NCBI GenBank assembly: GCA_964483175.1
Contig: CAZAAT010000039.1
Location: forward strand, 1 to 22,434
Direction of reading: 5' to 3'
Length of the DNA stretch: 22,434 nt
Source of the DNA: JAAYHC01 sp964483175
Lineage (GTDB): Bacteria > Bacillota > UBA5301
Part shown: piece after piece, positions 8,921 to 15,801 of the stretch
Layout of the letters: each line of letters begins with the position of its first letter
Numbering within the stretch: the first letter of the stretch is position 1
Notes under the pieces: generated by a model
Databases searched by the model: none
What the model was told of the DNA's origin: nothing
The model's input: only the letters and a program-made list of their open reading frames with translations
Position numbers and translations under genes: made by a program

Positions 8921-9181
8921 CTAAGCCTCACCTTCCATCGGCGTCAGCGAGAAGCTAAAATCTTCGATAACCGGATTAGTTAACAGCCGCCGACTTATCT
9001 CTTCAACGCGGCTCGCCGCAGCCTCAGCAGAATCAGCCTCCAGGATCACTTCGATATATTTTCCGACGCGAACCGACTCTACCTCGTTATAACCCAGAGA
9101 GGACAAACCACCGGCTACTGCCTTTGCTTGCGGATCCAAGACACCTGGCTTAAGGGTCACTTTAATTTCTGCCTTATACAC
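8921..9181 (-). CDS. purS: FGAM synthase subunit PurS
   Basis: Small dimeric subunit that bridges PurL and PurQ in the Gram-positive FGAM synthase complex and is needed for their assembly. It has 86 residues, normal length. Family features are the N-terminal KAEIKVTLKPGVLDPQAKAV strand and helix, the SLGYNEVESVRVGKYIEV core and the TNPVIEDF segment near the end. The start is a GTG at 9181 with GGGGGAG 6 nt upstream; the gap from the purC stop is 12 nt. Its presence with purQ and small purL shows the three-part complex is encoded, even though the glutaminase site of PurQ looks disabled. Confidence 0.95.
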   Translation of the reverse strand: MYKAEIKVTLKPGVLDPQAKAVAGGLSSLGYNEVESVRVGKYIEVILEADSAEAAASRVEEISRRLLTNPVIEDFSFSLTPMEGEA

Positions 9182-9193
9182 TGCAAACTCCCC

Positions 9194-9901
9194 CTAACCT
9201 TGAATTATCCGGCGGTATACTTCTGCGTATGCCTCTGTTACACCGCCTAAATCTTGTCGGAAACGATCCTTATCTAACTTTTCACCACTTGTGGCATCCC
9301 AGAACCGGCAAGTATCCGGTGAAATCTCATCGCCTAATAATATTTGCCCGTGAAAGAGGCCAAACTCCAACTTAAAATCAACCAAATCTAAGTTGTGCTT
9401 AGCCAAGAAAGCCCGCAGGATCCGATTAACTTCGAAGGCTTGTCTACTTAATTCGGAAAGCTGTTCAAAAGTGGAGGCACCGAGAGCTTCTAAATGATAT
9501 TCATTTACTAACGGATCTCCTAAAGAGTCGTCTTTGTAGTAAAATTCGCGAATAGCGCATGGGAGCATTTGCCCTTCCGTGAACCCTAAACGTTTGACCA
9601 GACTGCCAGCTGCAATATTTCTGATCACCACCTCCACCGGAATAATCTCCAGTTTCTTGACTAAAAGTTCCCGCTCGCTTAGCTGCTCGACAAAGTGGGT
9701 GGGAAAATCATGCTCAGCTAAGAGGTTAAAAAAGGCCGTAGAAATTTTAGCATTCAACTCTCCTTTGCCTAAAATACTGTCCTTTTTTAAGCCGTTGAAT
9801 GCGGTGGCATCGTCCTTGTAATGAACTATCACGTAATCCGGATCATCAGTCGTGTAAATGATTTTCGCCTTACCCTCATAGAGTTGTTCTCTCTTTTCCA
9901 T
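9194..9901 (-). CDS. purC: SAICAR synthetase
   Basis: Joins CAIR with aspartate using ATP to make SAICAR (step 7). It has 235 residues, the bacterial length. Visible motifs are LYEGKAKIIY at the N terminus, FNGLKKDSILGKGELN, VEVVIRNIAAGSLVKR, and the signature region LVDFKLEFGLF followed by DEISPDTCRFWD. The start chosen is the ATG at 9901, one base after the purB stop (TAAGATG), with GAGGGGAGC upstream inside purB. An in-frame TTG at 9919 overlaps purB and would put the ribosome site within the gene, so it was not used. It lies between purB and purS as in the Bacillus operon. Confidence 0.96.
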   Translation of the reverse strand: MEKREQLYEGKAKIIYTTDDPDYVIVHYKDDATAFNGLKKDSILGKGELNAKISTAFFNLLAEHDFPTHFVEQLSERELLVKKLEIIPVEVVIRNIAAGSLVKRLGFTEGQMLPCAIREFYYKDDSLGDPLVNEYHLEALGASTFEQLSELSRQAFEVNRILRAFLAKHNLDLVDFKLEFGLFHGQILLGDEISPDTCRFWDATSGEKLDKDRFRQDLGGVTEAYAEVYRRIIQG

Positions 9902-9902
9902 C

Positions 9903-11303
9903 TTATCTGCTCCCCTCAAATAACTCCATAGTCCATTTCCGGCAAATCAGTTCAGTTTTACGGCTTGCTTGACCGATATATAATCCAGGATCTTCTAACA
10001 CAGCCAACTGGGATGGCGAAAGCTTCTGTATATATGGTGCAAGCTCACTATGCTTTTTAGCTAATTCCGCAACCGGCTGTCGGGTGTTTTCGGCCTCTAA
10101 GGTTATCAAGCGAACAGCCTCATGAGCATCCGGATGACCAGCCGAGGCCAGGAGGATATACAAGGGCTCGGCAACAATCATCTTCGCAGCCTCGGCGAAA
10201 TTCGCTTGCATGCTTTCATGGTGGACAGATAATTTAGCCGTAACCTTGTTTATTCTGCGTAAAGCCAAAGTTGTTCCAGCAGCTAATTCCGCCAGGAATC
10301 TACTACTGGCGCTATTAGACAAATCACGCTGATGCTCCGAGATTTGATCCATATACACGGTAATGATCCGGGGCATAAAGGTTTTCCATAAGGACTTTAC
10401 ATGTTCGTAATTCCACGGATTACGCTTATGGGGCATGGTCGATGAGCCGACCTGGTTCGGGGCGAAGAATTCGCCAACCTCTTTGATCTCTGAGCGCTGT
10501 AGGTGGCGCATATCATCGGCGAAATTGGCTAGGATGCCCAGACAAGTCACGTATTCATGCATGAGGTGCAAAATATATTCGGGTTCGACGATTTGGGTCG
10601 CAAATGGCGATGCTTTTAAACCTAGCTCCTGCATAACTAGGGCCTCTAATTCCAGGGGATCTGAAACAACCAACGAAGAGGCATTGTATGCCCCAACCGC
10701 ACCAGCCATCTTCCCGCGCAAATCTTGCGCAGCCTGGTCAATCCGCTGGTAGGCTGTTCCAAGCCGCTCAACATAACCGGAAATCACATAGCCAAAGGTA
10801 ATTGGAACGGCATATTGTCCGTGTGTCCGACCGACCTGGAGGGTATCTTTGTTCTCCAATGCTAACTGGATCATTGTTGCAAGCAGGTTTTTCAGTTCAG
10901 GCAGGAAGACCTTGTTTGTAAACTCTTTAAACCTGGCCGCATTGGCGGTATCCATAATATCAGCTGAGGTAGCTGTGAAGTGCACCCAGGGCCTGGCCTC
11001 CGGCGTGACTTTGGCCTGAATGCAGTTGACCAAAGCCCGAATATTGTGGCGAGTTTTCGCTTCTTCGGCCAAAACCTCGTCAGGTGTGACTTGTAGGCAG
11101 GCCTCCTCGATCTCCCGAGCGGACGTGGCCGGAGCAACCTGCAAAGCTGCTAATGCTTTAGCTAGGGCGGCTTCAACTTTGAGCAAATATCTAATACCTG
11201 CTTCTTCTGACAAGTAATTTGAAAGTTCACTCCATAACTTGTCCTCATCAACTGAATACCGATGATCCAAAGGACTAAGGTTTGCAAAAATTTCTCGTTT
11301 CAA
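9903..11303 (-). CDS. purB: Adenylosuccinate lyase
   Basis: Cleaves SAICAR to AICAR plus fumarate (step 8) and adenylosuccinate to AMP plus fumarate. It belongs to the fumarase/aspartase superfamily; the signature GSSTMPHKRNP is present, along with TSADIMDTANA and GRTHGQYAVPITFG. The start is a TTG at 11303 with AGGAGG exactly 6 nt upstream, giving 466 residues; the longer frame to 11348 starts inside the U-tract of the leader terminator and can be discarded. The N terminus (NLSPLDHRYS) and GAVGAYNA segment recall the E. coli-type PurB rather than the Bacillus type, which is a judgement from memory. It is the first gene behind the ykkC-type riboswitch, and its stop is one base before purC. 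Confidence 0.94.
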   Translation of the reverse strand: MKREIFANLSPLDHRYSVDEDKLWSELSNYLSEEAGIRYLLKVEAALAKALAALQVAPATSAREIEEACLQVTPDEVLAEEAKTRHNIRALVNCIQAKVTPEARPWVHFTATSADIMDTANAARFKEFTNKVFLPELKNLLATMIQLALENKDTLQVGRTHGQYAVPITFGYVISGYVERLGTAYQRIDQAAQDLRGKMAGAVGAYNASSLVVSDPLELEALVMQELGLKASPFATQIVEPEYILHLMHEYVTCLGILANFADDMRHLQRSEIKEVGEFFAPNQVGSSTMPHKRNPWNYEHVKSLWKTFMPRIITVYMDQISEHQRDLSNSASSRFLAELAAGTTLALRRINKVTAKLSVHHESMQANFAEAAKMIVAEPLYILLASAGHPDAHEAVRLITLEAENTRQPVAELAKKHSELAPYIQKLSPSQLAVLEDPGLYIGQASRKTELICRKWTMELFEGSR

Positions 11304-11346
11304 GATAATCCTCCTCAGCTTAGTGCGTTTTTTCACTATAGATAAC

Positions 11347-11388
11347 AAAAGGGCGAGTAGGCTTAAGTAAACTTGAACCTACCCGCCC
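11347..11388 (-). terminator. Leader terminator of the purB operon (riboswitch expression platform)
   Basis: A 17-bp imperfect stem (GGGCGGGTAGGTTCAAG with CTTAAGCCTACTCGCCC, two G-U pairs and one mismatch) around a short TTTA loop is followed by TTTT. Its 5' arm begins within the last bases of the aptamer (GCCCGGGCGGG), so ligand-bound aptamer and terminator cannot easily form together. This fits a ligand-ON switch. The purB ribosome site lies about 30 nt downstream. Confidence 0.88.
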
Positions 11389-11481
11389 GGGCTTTTATCC
11401 CTCTAGGGTGTAGCGCCTTGATTGGCGCCTGCACCACTTGGACCAGTCCCGGAAAGCCCGGCGGAACCCTAGGTGCACTTC
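11385..11481 (-). promoter_or_regulatory. ykkC-family riboswitch, probably PRPP-sensing
   Basis: The minus-strand leader carries the ykkC hallmarks in order: CTAGGGTTCCG (11472-11462), GACTGGTCC, and GGGATAAAAGCCCGGG (11401-11386). Helices can be traced: TGCACC with GGTGCA, a CCGG hairpin inside the first arm, and a GGCGCC / GGCGC hairpin in the second. Known ligands of this superfamily are guanidine (subtype 1), ppGpp (2a), PRPP (2b) and nucleoside diphosphates (2c). Position directly before a de novo purine operon, and the GCGGGTAGG tail after GCCCGGG, point to the PRPP subtype, which switches expression ON when PRPP is high. Ligand assignment is inference; the family call is strong. Confidence 0.88.
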
Positions 11482-11504
11482 ATCATTATCCAGTTGACGC
11501 TTAC

Positions 11505-11533
11505 ATATTAACAAACTTTGCCAGGAACGTCAA
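11505..11533 (-). promoter_or_regulatory. Promoter of the purB-purD operon
   Basis: TTGACG (11533-11528), a 17-nt spacer, and TAATAT (11510-11505) make a near-consensus vegetative sigma-factor promoter. It begins 17 nt after the purE stop. Expected transcription start is near 11498, about 15-20 nt before the aptamer. It makes purB-purD independent of the upstream purE transcript, although read-through from purE remains possible. Confidence 0.85.
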
Positions 11534-11549
11534 CCACCTGACTCATTGA

Positions 11550-12053
11550 TTATTCGATAAAACCGCCTAAACCCCTCTCCCGCAACTGTTTGTTTTTGGC
11601 TCTGATCTTCTCGGGTAAGTCTAAACGGTATTCCTCCAAGCGTCGACGCACCCGCTCGTCCACCAGAGCGATAATGTGTAAAGCCAGATAGGCAGCGTTA
11701 GTTGCATTATCGATGCCCACAGTTGCTACCGGAATCCCCGGTGGCATTTGCACAACCGAATAAAGTGCATCTTGACCATTGAGTGGGCCACCGGCTATTG
11801 GCAGGCCGATTACCGGTAAGACTGTCTGGGCAGCAATAACCCCGGGAAGATGAGCTGCGAGCCCAGCAGCTGCCACAATTACGCCAATACCTCGTTTGTG
11901 CGCGGTAGTTGCATACTCGGTGGCAAGCTCAGGACTGCGATGGGCCGAGATGATATCGACTTCGTAAGGTACCTCATACTCATCCCATACCGCAAAAGCG
12001 CGATCTATAACTGGCAGGTCAGAGTCGCTACCCACGACTACACCAATCTTCAC
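11550..12053 (-). CDS. purE: N5-CAIR mutase / AIR carboxylase catalytic subunit
   Basis: Forms CAIR, either by rearranging N5-CAIR made by PurK (class I) or from AIR and CO2 directly (class II). It has 167 residues. Visible motifs are VVGSDSDLP (7-13) and the substrate-binding ISAHRSPE (35-42, with H38 the expected catalytic His), then GPLNGQDALYSVVQMPPGIPVATVGI. SAHRSPE resembles class I proteins, yet no purK follows, unlike the Bacillus purEK arrangement. The start is a GTG at 12053 with GAGGAGG 8 nt upstream. It is the third gene behind the PyrR attenuator (after uraA, 45-nt gap containing a perfect hairpin) and ends just before the purB promoter, so it is likely transcribed mainly with pyrR-uraA. 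Confidence 0.95.
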   Translation of the reverse strand: MKIGVVVGSDSDLPVIDRAFAVWDEYEVPYEVDIISAHRSPELATEYATTAHKRGIGVIVAAAGLAAHLPGVIAAQTVLPVIGLPIAGGPLNGQDALYSVVQMPPGIPVATVGIDNATNAAYLALHIIALVDERVRRRLEEYRLDLPEKIRAKNKQLRERGLGGFIE

Positions 12054-12082
12054 CGCAACATCCTCCTCTACATAAGGCGAGT

Positions 12083-12104
12083 GTCTAAGGCTAGAGCCTT
12101 AGAC
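12083..12104 (-). repeat. Perfect hairpin spanning the uraA stop codon
   Basis: A 22-nt perfect palindrome, GTCTAAGGC-TCTA-GCCTTAGAC on the minus strand, gives a 9-bp stem with a 4-nt loop. The uraA TAA stop lies inside it. No U-tract follows, so it is not a standard terminator; it could stabilise or process the transcript between uraA and purE, or partially attenuate it. Confidence 0.6.
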
Positions 12105-13346
12105 CCCTTCAGGCAAAAACTTGTTCAGAATAATCCCTAGGATCGCCGCCAAAGCCATACTCGACAACCCGAAAATCGAGACCTGACTTAAGCCAAAAAT
12201 CAGAATAACGGCTGAGATAATTAGGTTTCGTGAGCGGGAAAAATCCACTCTCTCCGCCACAGTGCGCATCCCGATGGAGGCGATCATACCAAAAAGCATA
12301 ATACAAATCCCGCCCATAACCGCCTCGGGAATTGTCCGGATGATAGCACCCAACTTGCCGACCAGGCTCATAATGATTGCAAAGACAGCCGCATACCGCA
12401 AAATCTTTGGATCATAAACCTTAGTTAGGGCTAATACCCCTGTATTCTCACTATAGGTTGTATTTGCCGGGCCACCCAAGAACCCTGCTAACGCGGTAGC
12501 GATGCCGTCACCCATGACGGTTCTGGAGAGGCCGGGCTGATCGAAGAAATCCTTGCCGACGACAGTTCCATTAGTGATCATGTCCCCAATATGCTCCATG
12601 AGCGTGACGATCGCAACGGGAGCGATAATCGCAATTGCCCCCCAACTAAACTTCGGCGCCATAAAATCCGGCAAAGCAAAGATTGGCGCTTCTTTTATCG
12701 GGGTAAAATCAACTATGCCGACTATCATGCTAACAACATAGCCAACGGTCACGCCAATTAGGATCGGTACCATCTTAAAAAAGCCCTTCATAAATACAGA
12801 GGCTAGGATGACCGAAGCGAGAACTATCGAAGCAACCAACCAGTTACTGCTGGCCATATCGATGGCTACGGGGGCTAAATTCAGTCCAATCACCATAATT
12901 ACCGGTCCGGTTACCGTCGGTGGCAAATAACTGCGAATCTTATCGGAGCCAACTACTTTGATGACCATTGACAACACTGCATAAATTAAGCCGGCTACAA
13001 TAATGCCGCCGGTGGCATAGGGCAGGCCGAAGCTCTCTTTGACCACAAGAATCGGGGCGATGAAGGCAAACGAACTTCCGAGAAAGACCGGCACCATACC
13101 TTTGGTGATTAAATGAAACACCAAAGTGCCTAGCCCAGCGCAAAATAAGGCTACCGTAGGACTAAGACCGGTTAAAAATGGAACCAGAACCGTCGCTCCA
13201 AACATGGCAATTGTGTGTTGCAGAGCTAATATAAATTCTTTGCGCAGCCCAATCTCGCTTTCAGCGGTAACTACAGAGCTTGCAGATACTGTTGCGGTTG
13301 CAACGGCTACTTCGTCTAACGCAGTTTTTCGTTCAGTTTCGGACAT
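12099..13346 (-). CDS. uraA: Uracil permease (NCS2/NAT family)
   Basis: Proton-coupled uracil uptake across the cytoplasmic membrane; equivalent to PyrP of Bacillus. It has 415 residues with many hydrophobic segments after a hydrophilic N-terminal extension of about 35 residues. Residues matching those that contact uracil in E. coli UraA are visible: H44 in ALQHTIAMFGATVLVP, E251 in LMEHIGDM, and E300 in GGPANTTYSENTGV, the family signature. The ATG at 13346 has AAAGGAGG 8 nt upstream, and the gap to pyrR is 19 nt. pyrR-uraA is the classic start of a PyrR-regulated operon, so repression by UMP through the leader attenuator is expected. Here purE, not pyrB, follows. Confidence 0.94.
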   Translation of the reverse strand: MSETERKTALDEVAVATATVSASSVVTAESEIGLRKEFILALQHTIAMFGATVLVPFLTGLSPTVALFCAGLGTLVFHLITKGMVPVFLGSSFAFIAPILVVKESFGLPYATGGIIVAGLIYAVLSMVIKVVGSDKIRSYLPPTVTGPVIMVIGLNLAPVAIDMASSNWLVASIVLASVILASVFMKGFFKMVPILIGVTVGYVVSMIVGIVDFTPIKEAPIFALPDFMAPKFSWGAIAIIAPVAIVTLMEHIGDMITNGTVVGKDFFDQPGLSRTVMGDGIATALAGFLGGPANTTYSENTGVLALTKVYDPKILRYAAVFAIIMSLVGKLGAIIRTIPEAVMGGICIMLFGMIASIGMRTVAERVDFSRSRNLIISAVILIFGLSQVSIFGLSSMALAAILGIILNKFLPEGV

Positions 13347-13365
13347 CCTATTTTCCTCCTTTGAT

Positions 13366-13929
13366 TTATTGCTCGCTAGTTTTTTGCAGAATTAGAACCT
13401 GATCGACACCATCAATCTCAGTTAATTGCACACTAATGATCTCTTGCTGTGAAGTAGGTACGTTTTTGCCGACATAATCAGCACGGATTGGCAACTCGCG
13501 ATGGCCACGATCGATCAGCACCGCGAGTTGAATCGATTGCGGCCGACCGGCGTCAATTAGGGCATCCATGGCAGCACGGGTTGTCCGTCCGGTGAAGACT
13601 ACATCATCGACCAAAACGACTTTCTTGCCATCAATAGAAAAAGGAAGTTCCGGTTTGGTTACTACCGGCTGGACCGAGAGGGTGGTCAGATCATCCCGAT
13701 ACCAAGTAATATCAAGTTCCCCGACAGCGGGGGCCTCCCCCTCAAAACCCGCGATTAATTCGGCAATCCGATAGGCCAAAGGTATGCCCCGTGTTTTGAT
13801 GCCTACTAAGGCTAAATCCTTGACACCTTTGTTGCGTTCAACAATTTCGTGCGCAATGCGGGTCAACGAGCGTCGCAGGCGCTCAGCATCCATGACCTGC
13901 GTTTTAATCTCCCCAGAAACCGCACCCAT
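13366..13929 (-). CDS. pyrR: PyrR: pyr mRNA-binding attenuation protein / uracil phosphoribosyltransferase
   Basis: Binds a hairpin in pyr leader RNAs when UMP/UTP is plentiful and promotes termination; PRPP counteracts this. It also has UPRTase activity in many species. It has 187 residues with the PRPP loop VVLVDDVVFTGRT (104-116) and the RADYVGKNVPTS segment typical of PyrR. The start is the ATG at 13929: GGAGG is then 9 nt upstream, whereas the in-frame ATG at 13935 lies only about 2 nt from the ribosome site. Its own leader holds the matching attenuator, so autoregulation is expected. It heads pyrR-uraA-purE. Confidence 0.96.
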   Translation of the reverse strand: MGAVSGEIKTQVMDAERLRRSLTRIAHEIVERNKGVKDLALVGIKTRGIPLAYRIAELIAGFEGEAPAVGELDITWYRDDLTTLSVQPVVTKPELPFSIDGKKVVLVDDVVFTGRTTRAAMDALIDAGRPQSIQLAVLIDRGHRELPIRADYVGKNVPTSQQEIISVQLTEIDGVDQVLILQKTSEQ

Positions 13930-13941
13930 GGTCATTCACCT

Positions 13942-13980
13942 CCAAAAAAAAATACCTTCTAGCCATGGCTAGAAGGTATA
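13942..13980 (-). terminator. PyrR attenuator terminator
   Basis: A 28-nt perfect palindrome from 13979 to 13952 (arms ATACCTTCTAGCC / GGCTAGAAGGTAT) is followed by nine Ts. The U-tract runs directly into the pyrR ribosome site GGAGGTG. The alternative antiterminator is visible: AGAAAGTAT at 14061-14053 can pair with ATACCTTCT in the 5' arm. Confidence 0.93.
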
Positions 13981-14011
13981 CTTACAGTAATTAGACATAC
14001 CGCACCCGTCT

Positions 14012-14044
14012 CCCTTACTAGCCTCGCAGGACTAATTTAAAGGG
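14012..14044 (-). promoter_or_regulatory. PyrR-binding RNA hairpin (anti-antiterminator)
   Basis: The leader contains AGTCCTGCGAGGCTAG (14033-14018), matching the PyrR-binding consensus ARUCCNGNGAGGYU, closed by a lower CCCTT / AAGGG stem. In the Bacillus model, PyrR with UMP stabilises this hairpin, frees the downstream terminator and stops transcription of pyrR-uraA and, here, probably purE. Confidence 0.92.
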
Positions 14045-14065
14045 TCCTATTCATACTTTCTTTGT

Positions 14066-14094
14066 AGTCTAGCAGTCTAGCCCCCAATTGTCAA
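14066..14094 (-). promoter_or_regulatory. Promoter of pyrR-uraA-purE
   Basis: TTGACA (14094-14089), 17-nt spacer, TAGACT (14071-14066). The -35 is a perfect consensus inside the last codons of rluD, and the -10 overlaps the rluD TAG stop. Transcription would start near 14060, just before the antiterminator arm, which fits the attenuator layout. Confidence 0.75.
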
Positions 14095-15040
14095 GAGCCA
14101 GATTATCATAATTATATCCGTCAGCGGAAAGAGTATCAACCACAGCTTGGAAATCTGCCGGTGGCGGTGCAAAGCAGTCTACTATTTCACCTGTGCGTGG
14201 ATGAATAAAGCGTAATCTGCAGGCATGCAGTGCTTGTCCGGTCAAACCCAGCTCAGACCCTTTCCCATAAACCGGATCCCCGGCAACCGGAGTGCCGATA
14301 AAATGCAGGTGAACACGGATCTGATGGGTCCGGCCTGTTCTCAGTTTCAGCTGCAACAACGAGTAACCGGGATATCTAGCTAGTACGCGGAAATTTGTAA
14401 TCGCATTCCGCCCCGCTTGGTGAACCGTCATCTTCTGCCGATGTATCCGGTGTCGCCCTATCGGAGCATCAATCAGTCCTTCGGACGAGGTGGGAGTCCC
14501 CCGAACAACAGCTAAATACCAGCGATGAATATGGCGAGCTTTGAGCATCGCGGCCAACGCCGTATGTGTAAAATCATTTTTAGCTACAACCAATAGGCCG
14601 GTTGTATCCTTATCCAGACGGTGCACGATACCCGGGCGCATTTCGCCCCCGATACCGGAGAGATCTGTGCAATGGTAAAGCAAAGCGTTAACCAGAGTTC
14701 GGCTGTGGTGGCCCGCACCTGGATGAACCACTAGTCCGCGGGGTTTATTAACTACCAGAAGATCACTATCTTCATAGACAATATCAAGCGAAATCGCCTC
14801 TGGTTTAACCTCTACCGGCTTGGGAGGTAGCATGACCACCACAACACGATCTCCGCTAGAAACCCGATAGCTCGGTTTTACCGGCGATCCGTTAACAGTG
14901 ACCAACCCGCCGGCGATCACTTTTTCCGCCAACGAGCGGGAAGACAATGCCCGCCCGTTCAAATATCGGTCGATGCGCATCCCGGACGCTTGCTCATCAA
15001 CGACGAGCTCCAACCGTTGCACTCCGTCTTGAGCACTCAT
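14069..15040 (-). CDS. rluD: RluA-family 23S rRNA pseudouridine synthase (RluD/YlyB-like)
   Basis: Converts uridines of 23S rRNA to pseudouridine. It has 323 residues: an N-terminal S4 RNA-binding domain (about 15-75, MRIDRYLNGRALSSRS... VNGSPVKPSY) and a C-terminal catalytic domain with the RluA signature HRLDKDTTGLLVVAKN, whose Asp is catalytic, followed by LRTGRTHQIRVHL. Target sites cannot be told from sequence; RluD/YlyB is assigned from the lspA-ylyB-pyrR synteny of Bacillus. The ATG at 15040 overlaps the lgt stop as ATGA, with AGGAGG 8 nt upstream, so it is coupled to lgt. The pyrR promoter is embedded in its 3' end. Confidence 0.93.
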   Translation of the reverse strand: MSAQDGVQRLELVVDEQASGMRIDRYLNGRALSSRSLAEKVIAGGLVTVNGSPVKPSYRVSSGDRVVVVMLPPKPVEVKPEAISLDIVYEDSDLLVVNKPRGLVVHPGAGHHSRTLVNALLYHCTDLSGIGGEMRPGIVHRLDKDTTGLLVVAKNDFTHTALAAMLKARHIHRWYLAVVRGTPTSSEGLIDAPIGRHRIHRQKMTVHQAGRNAITNFRVLARYPGYSLLQLKLRTGRTHQIRVHLHFIGTPVAGDPVYGKGSELGLTGQALHACRLRFIHPRTGEIVDCFAPPPADFQAVVDTLSADGYNYDNLALDNWGLDC

Positions 15041-15801
15041 CCTTGAATCCTCCTTTTTTGGGAGGATCGGTGAATCCGCTGGCCGATAATTAACGAAACG
15101 AAGCCAAGCACTGCAATTATCAAACTGGCGGTTTGAGCCATCGACAATACCGCTGAAAACTCTCGGACATCACGGAAAAACTCGACGATAAAGCGAACTG
15201 CTGAATACTGAATGGAAAAGATGATTAAAAGATAACCCGGAAATTGATTGTGTTGCCGACGCTTAGACAGATACCAAAACACACCAAACATGGCGAGGGA
15301 TTCATATATCTGGGTGGGATGACGTGCTCCATCATGCCAATACGAACAGTCAAAACACCACGGCAACTCAGACGGCAATCCATAACAGCAGCCATTAAGC
15401 AAACAACCCAAGCGAACGATGGCAATCCCCAAAGCAAAAGCAGGAGTAACCGCATCAGCAATCTGGCCGACAGATAATCGATGCTTGCGTACAAACCAGA
15501 CACCCACGATAATCGCCGCGATTGCTCCGCCATGAAAGGCTAAACCTCCGGCGCGCAAGTCGAAGATTGTTAGCAAATTGTCAGCATACTCCGACCAGTT
15601 AAGTGCAACATATAATAGTCTGGCACCCACCACCCCTGATACGGCCATCCACAAAGTGAAGTCGGCAAAGAGTTCCCTGGTCATATTGGCTTTGTTAACG
15701 TGTTTTAGGCTAATAGCATAGCCCACGATGAAAGCCAGTGCAACCATAAACCCATAACCATAGACGGGAATACCAAAAAACTCAAAGAGAATCGGTCTCA
15801 C
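15037..15801 (-). CDS. lgt: Prolipoprotein diacylglyceryl transferase
   Basis: First step of lipoprotein maturation: moves diacylglyceryl from phosphatidylglycerol to the lipobox cysteine. It has 254 residues with several transmembrane segments (for example near 17-35, 50-70, 95-115, 215-240). Lgt features are YGYGFMVALAFIVGY, the FHGGAIAAI motif, RLGCLLNGCCYG, and QYSAVRFIVEFFR near the C terminus. The start is a GTG at 15801 overlapping the lspA TGA stop (GTGA). Neighbours lspA and rluD make a three-gene unit; lgt next to lspA puts the first two lipoprotein-processing enzymes together, an arrangement that differs from Bacillus, where lgt is elsewhere (recalled). Confidence 0.94.
   Translation of the reverse strand: MRPILFEFFGIPVYGYGFMVALAFIVGYAISLKHVNKANMTRELFADFTLWMAVSGVVGARLLYVALNWSEYADNLLTIFDLRAGGLAFHGGAIAAIIVGVWFVRKHRLSVGQIADAVTPAFALGIAIVRLGCLLNGCCYGLPSELPWCFDCSYWHDGARHPTQIYESLAMFGVFWYLSKRRQHNQFPGYLLIIFSIQYSAVRFIVEFFRDVREFSAVLSMAQTASLIIAVLGFVSLIIGQRIHRSSQKRRIQG

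Noticed and set aside
11304..11348. Longer purB frame beginning at 11348
   Set aside because: Those codons overlap the U-tract of the leader terminator and contain the AGGAGG site; the TTG 6 nt after that site is the start.
11481..11550. A guanine aptamer in tandem before the PRPP-type riboswitch
   Set aside because: Tandem guanine-PRPP arrangements are known, so I looked for one. Only the promoter and about 15-20 nt of leader precede the ykkC aptamer, with no purine-aptamer core.
13933..13935. Upstream ATG as the pyrR start
   Set aside because: It is only about 2 nt after GGAGGTG, too close for initiation; the ATG six bases later has ideal spacing.
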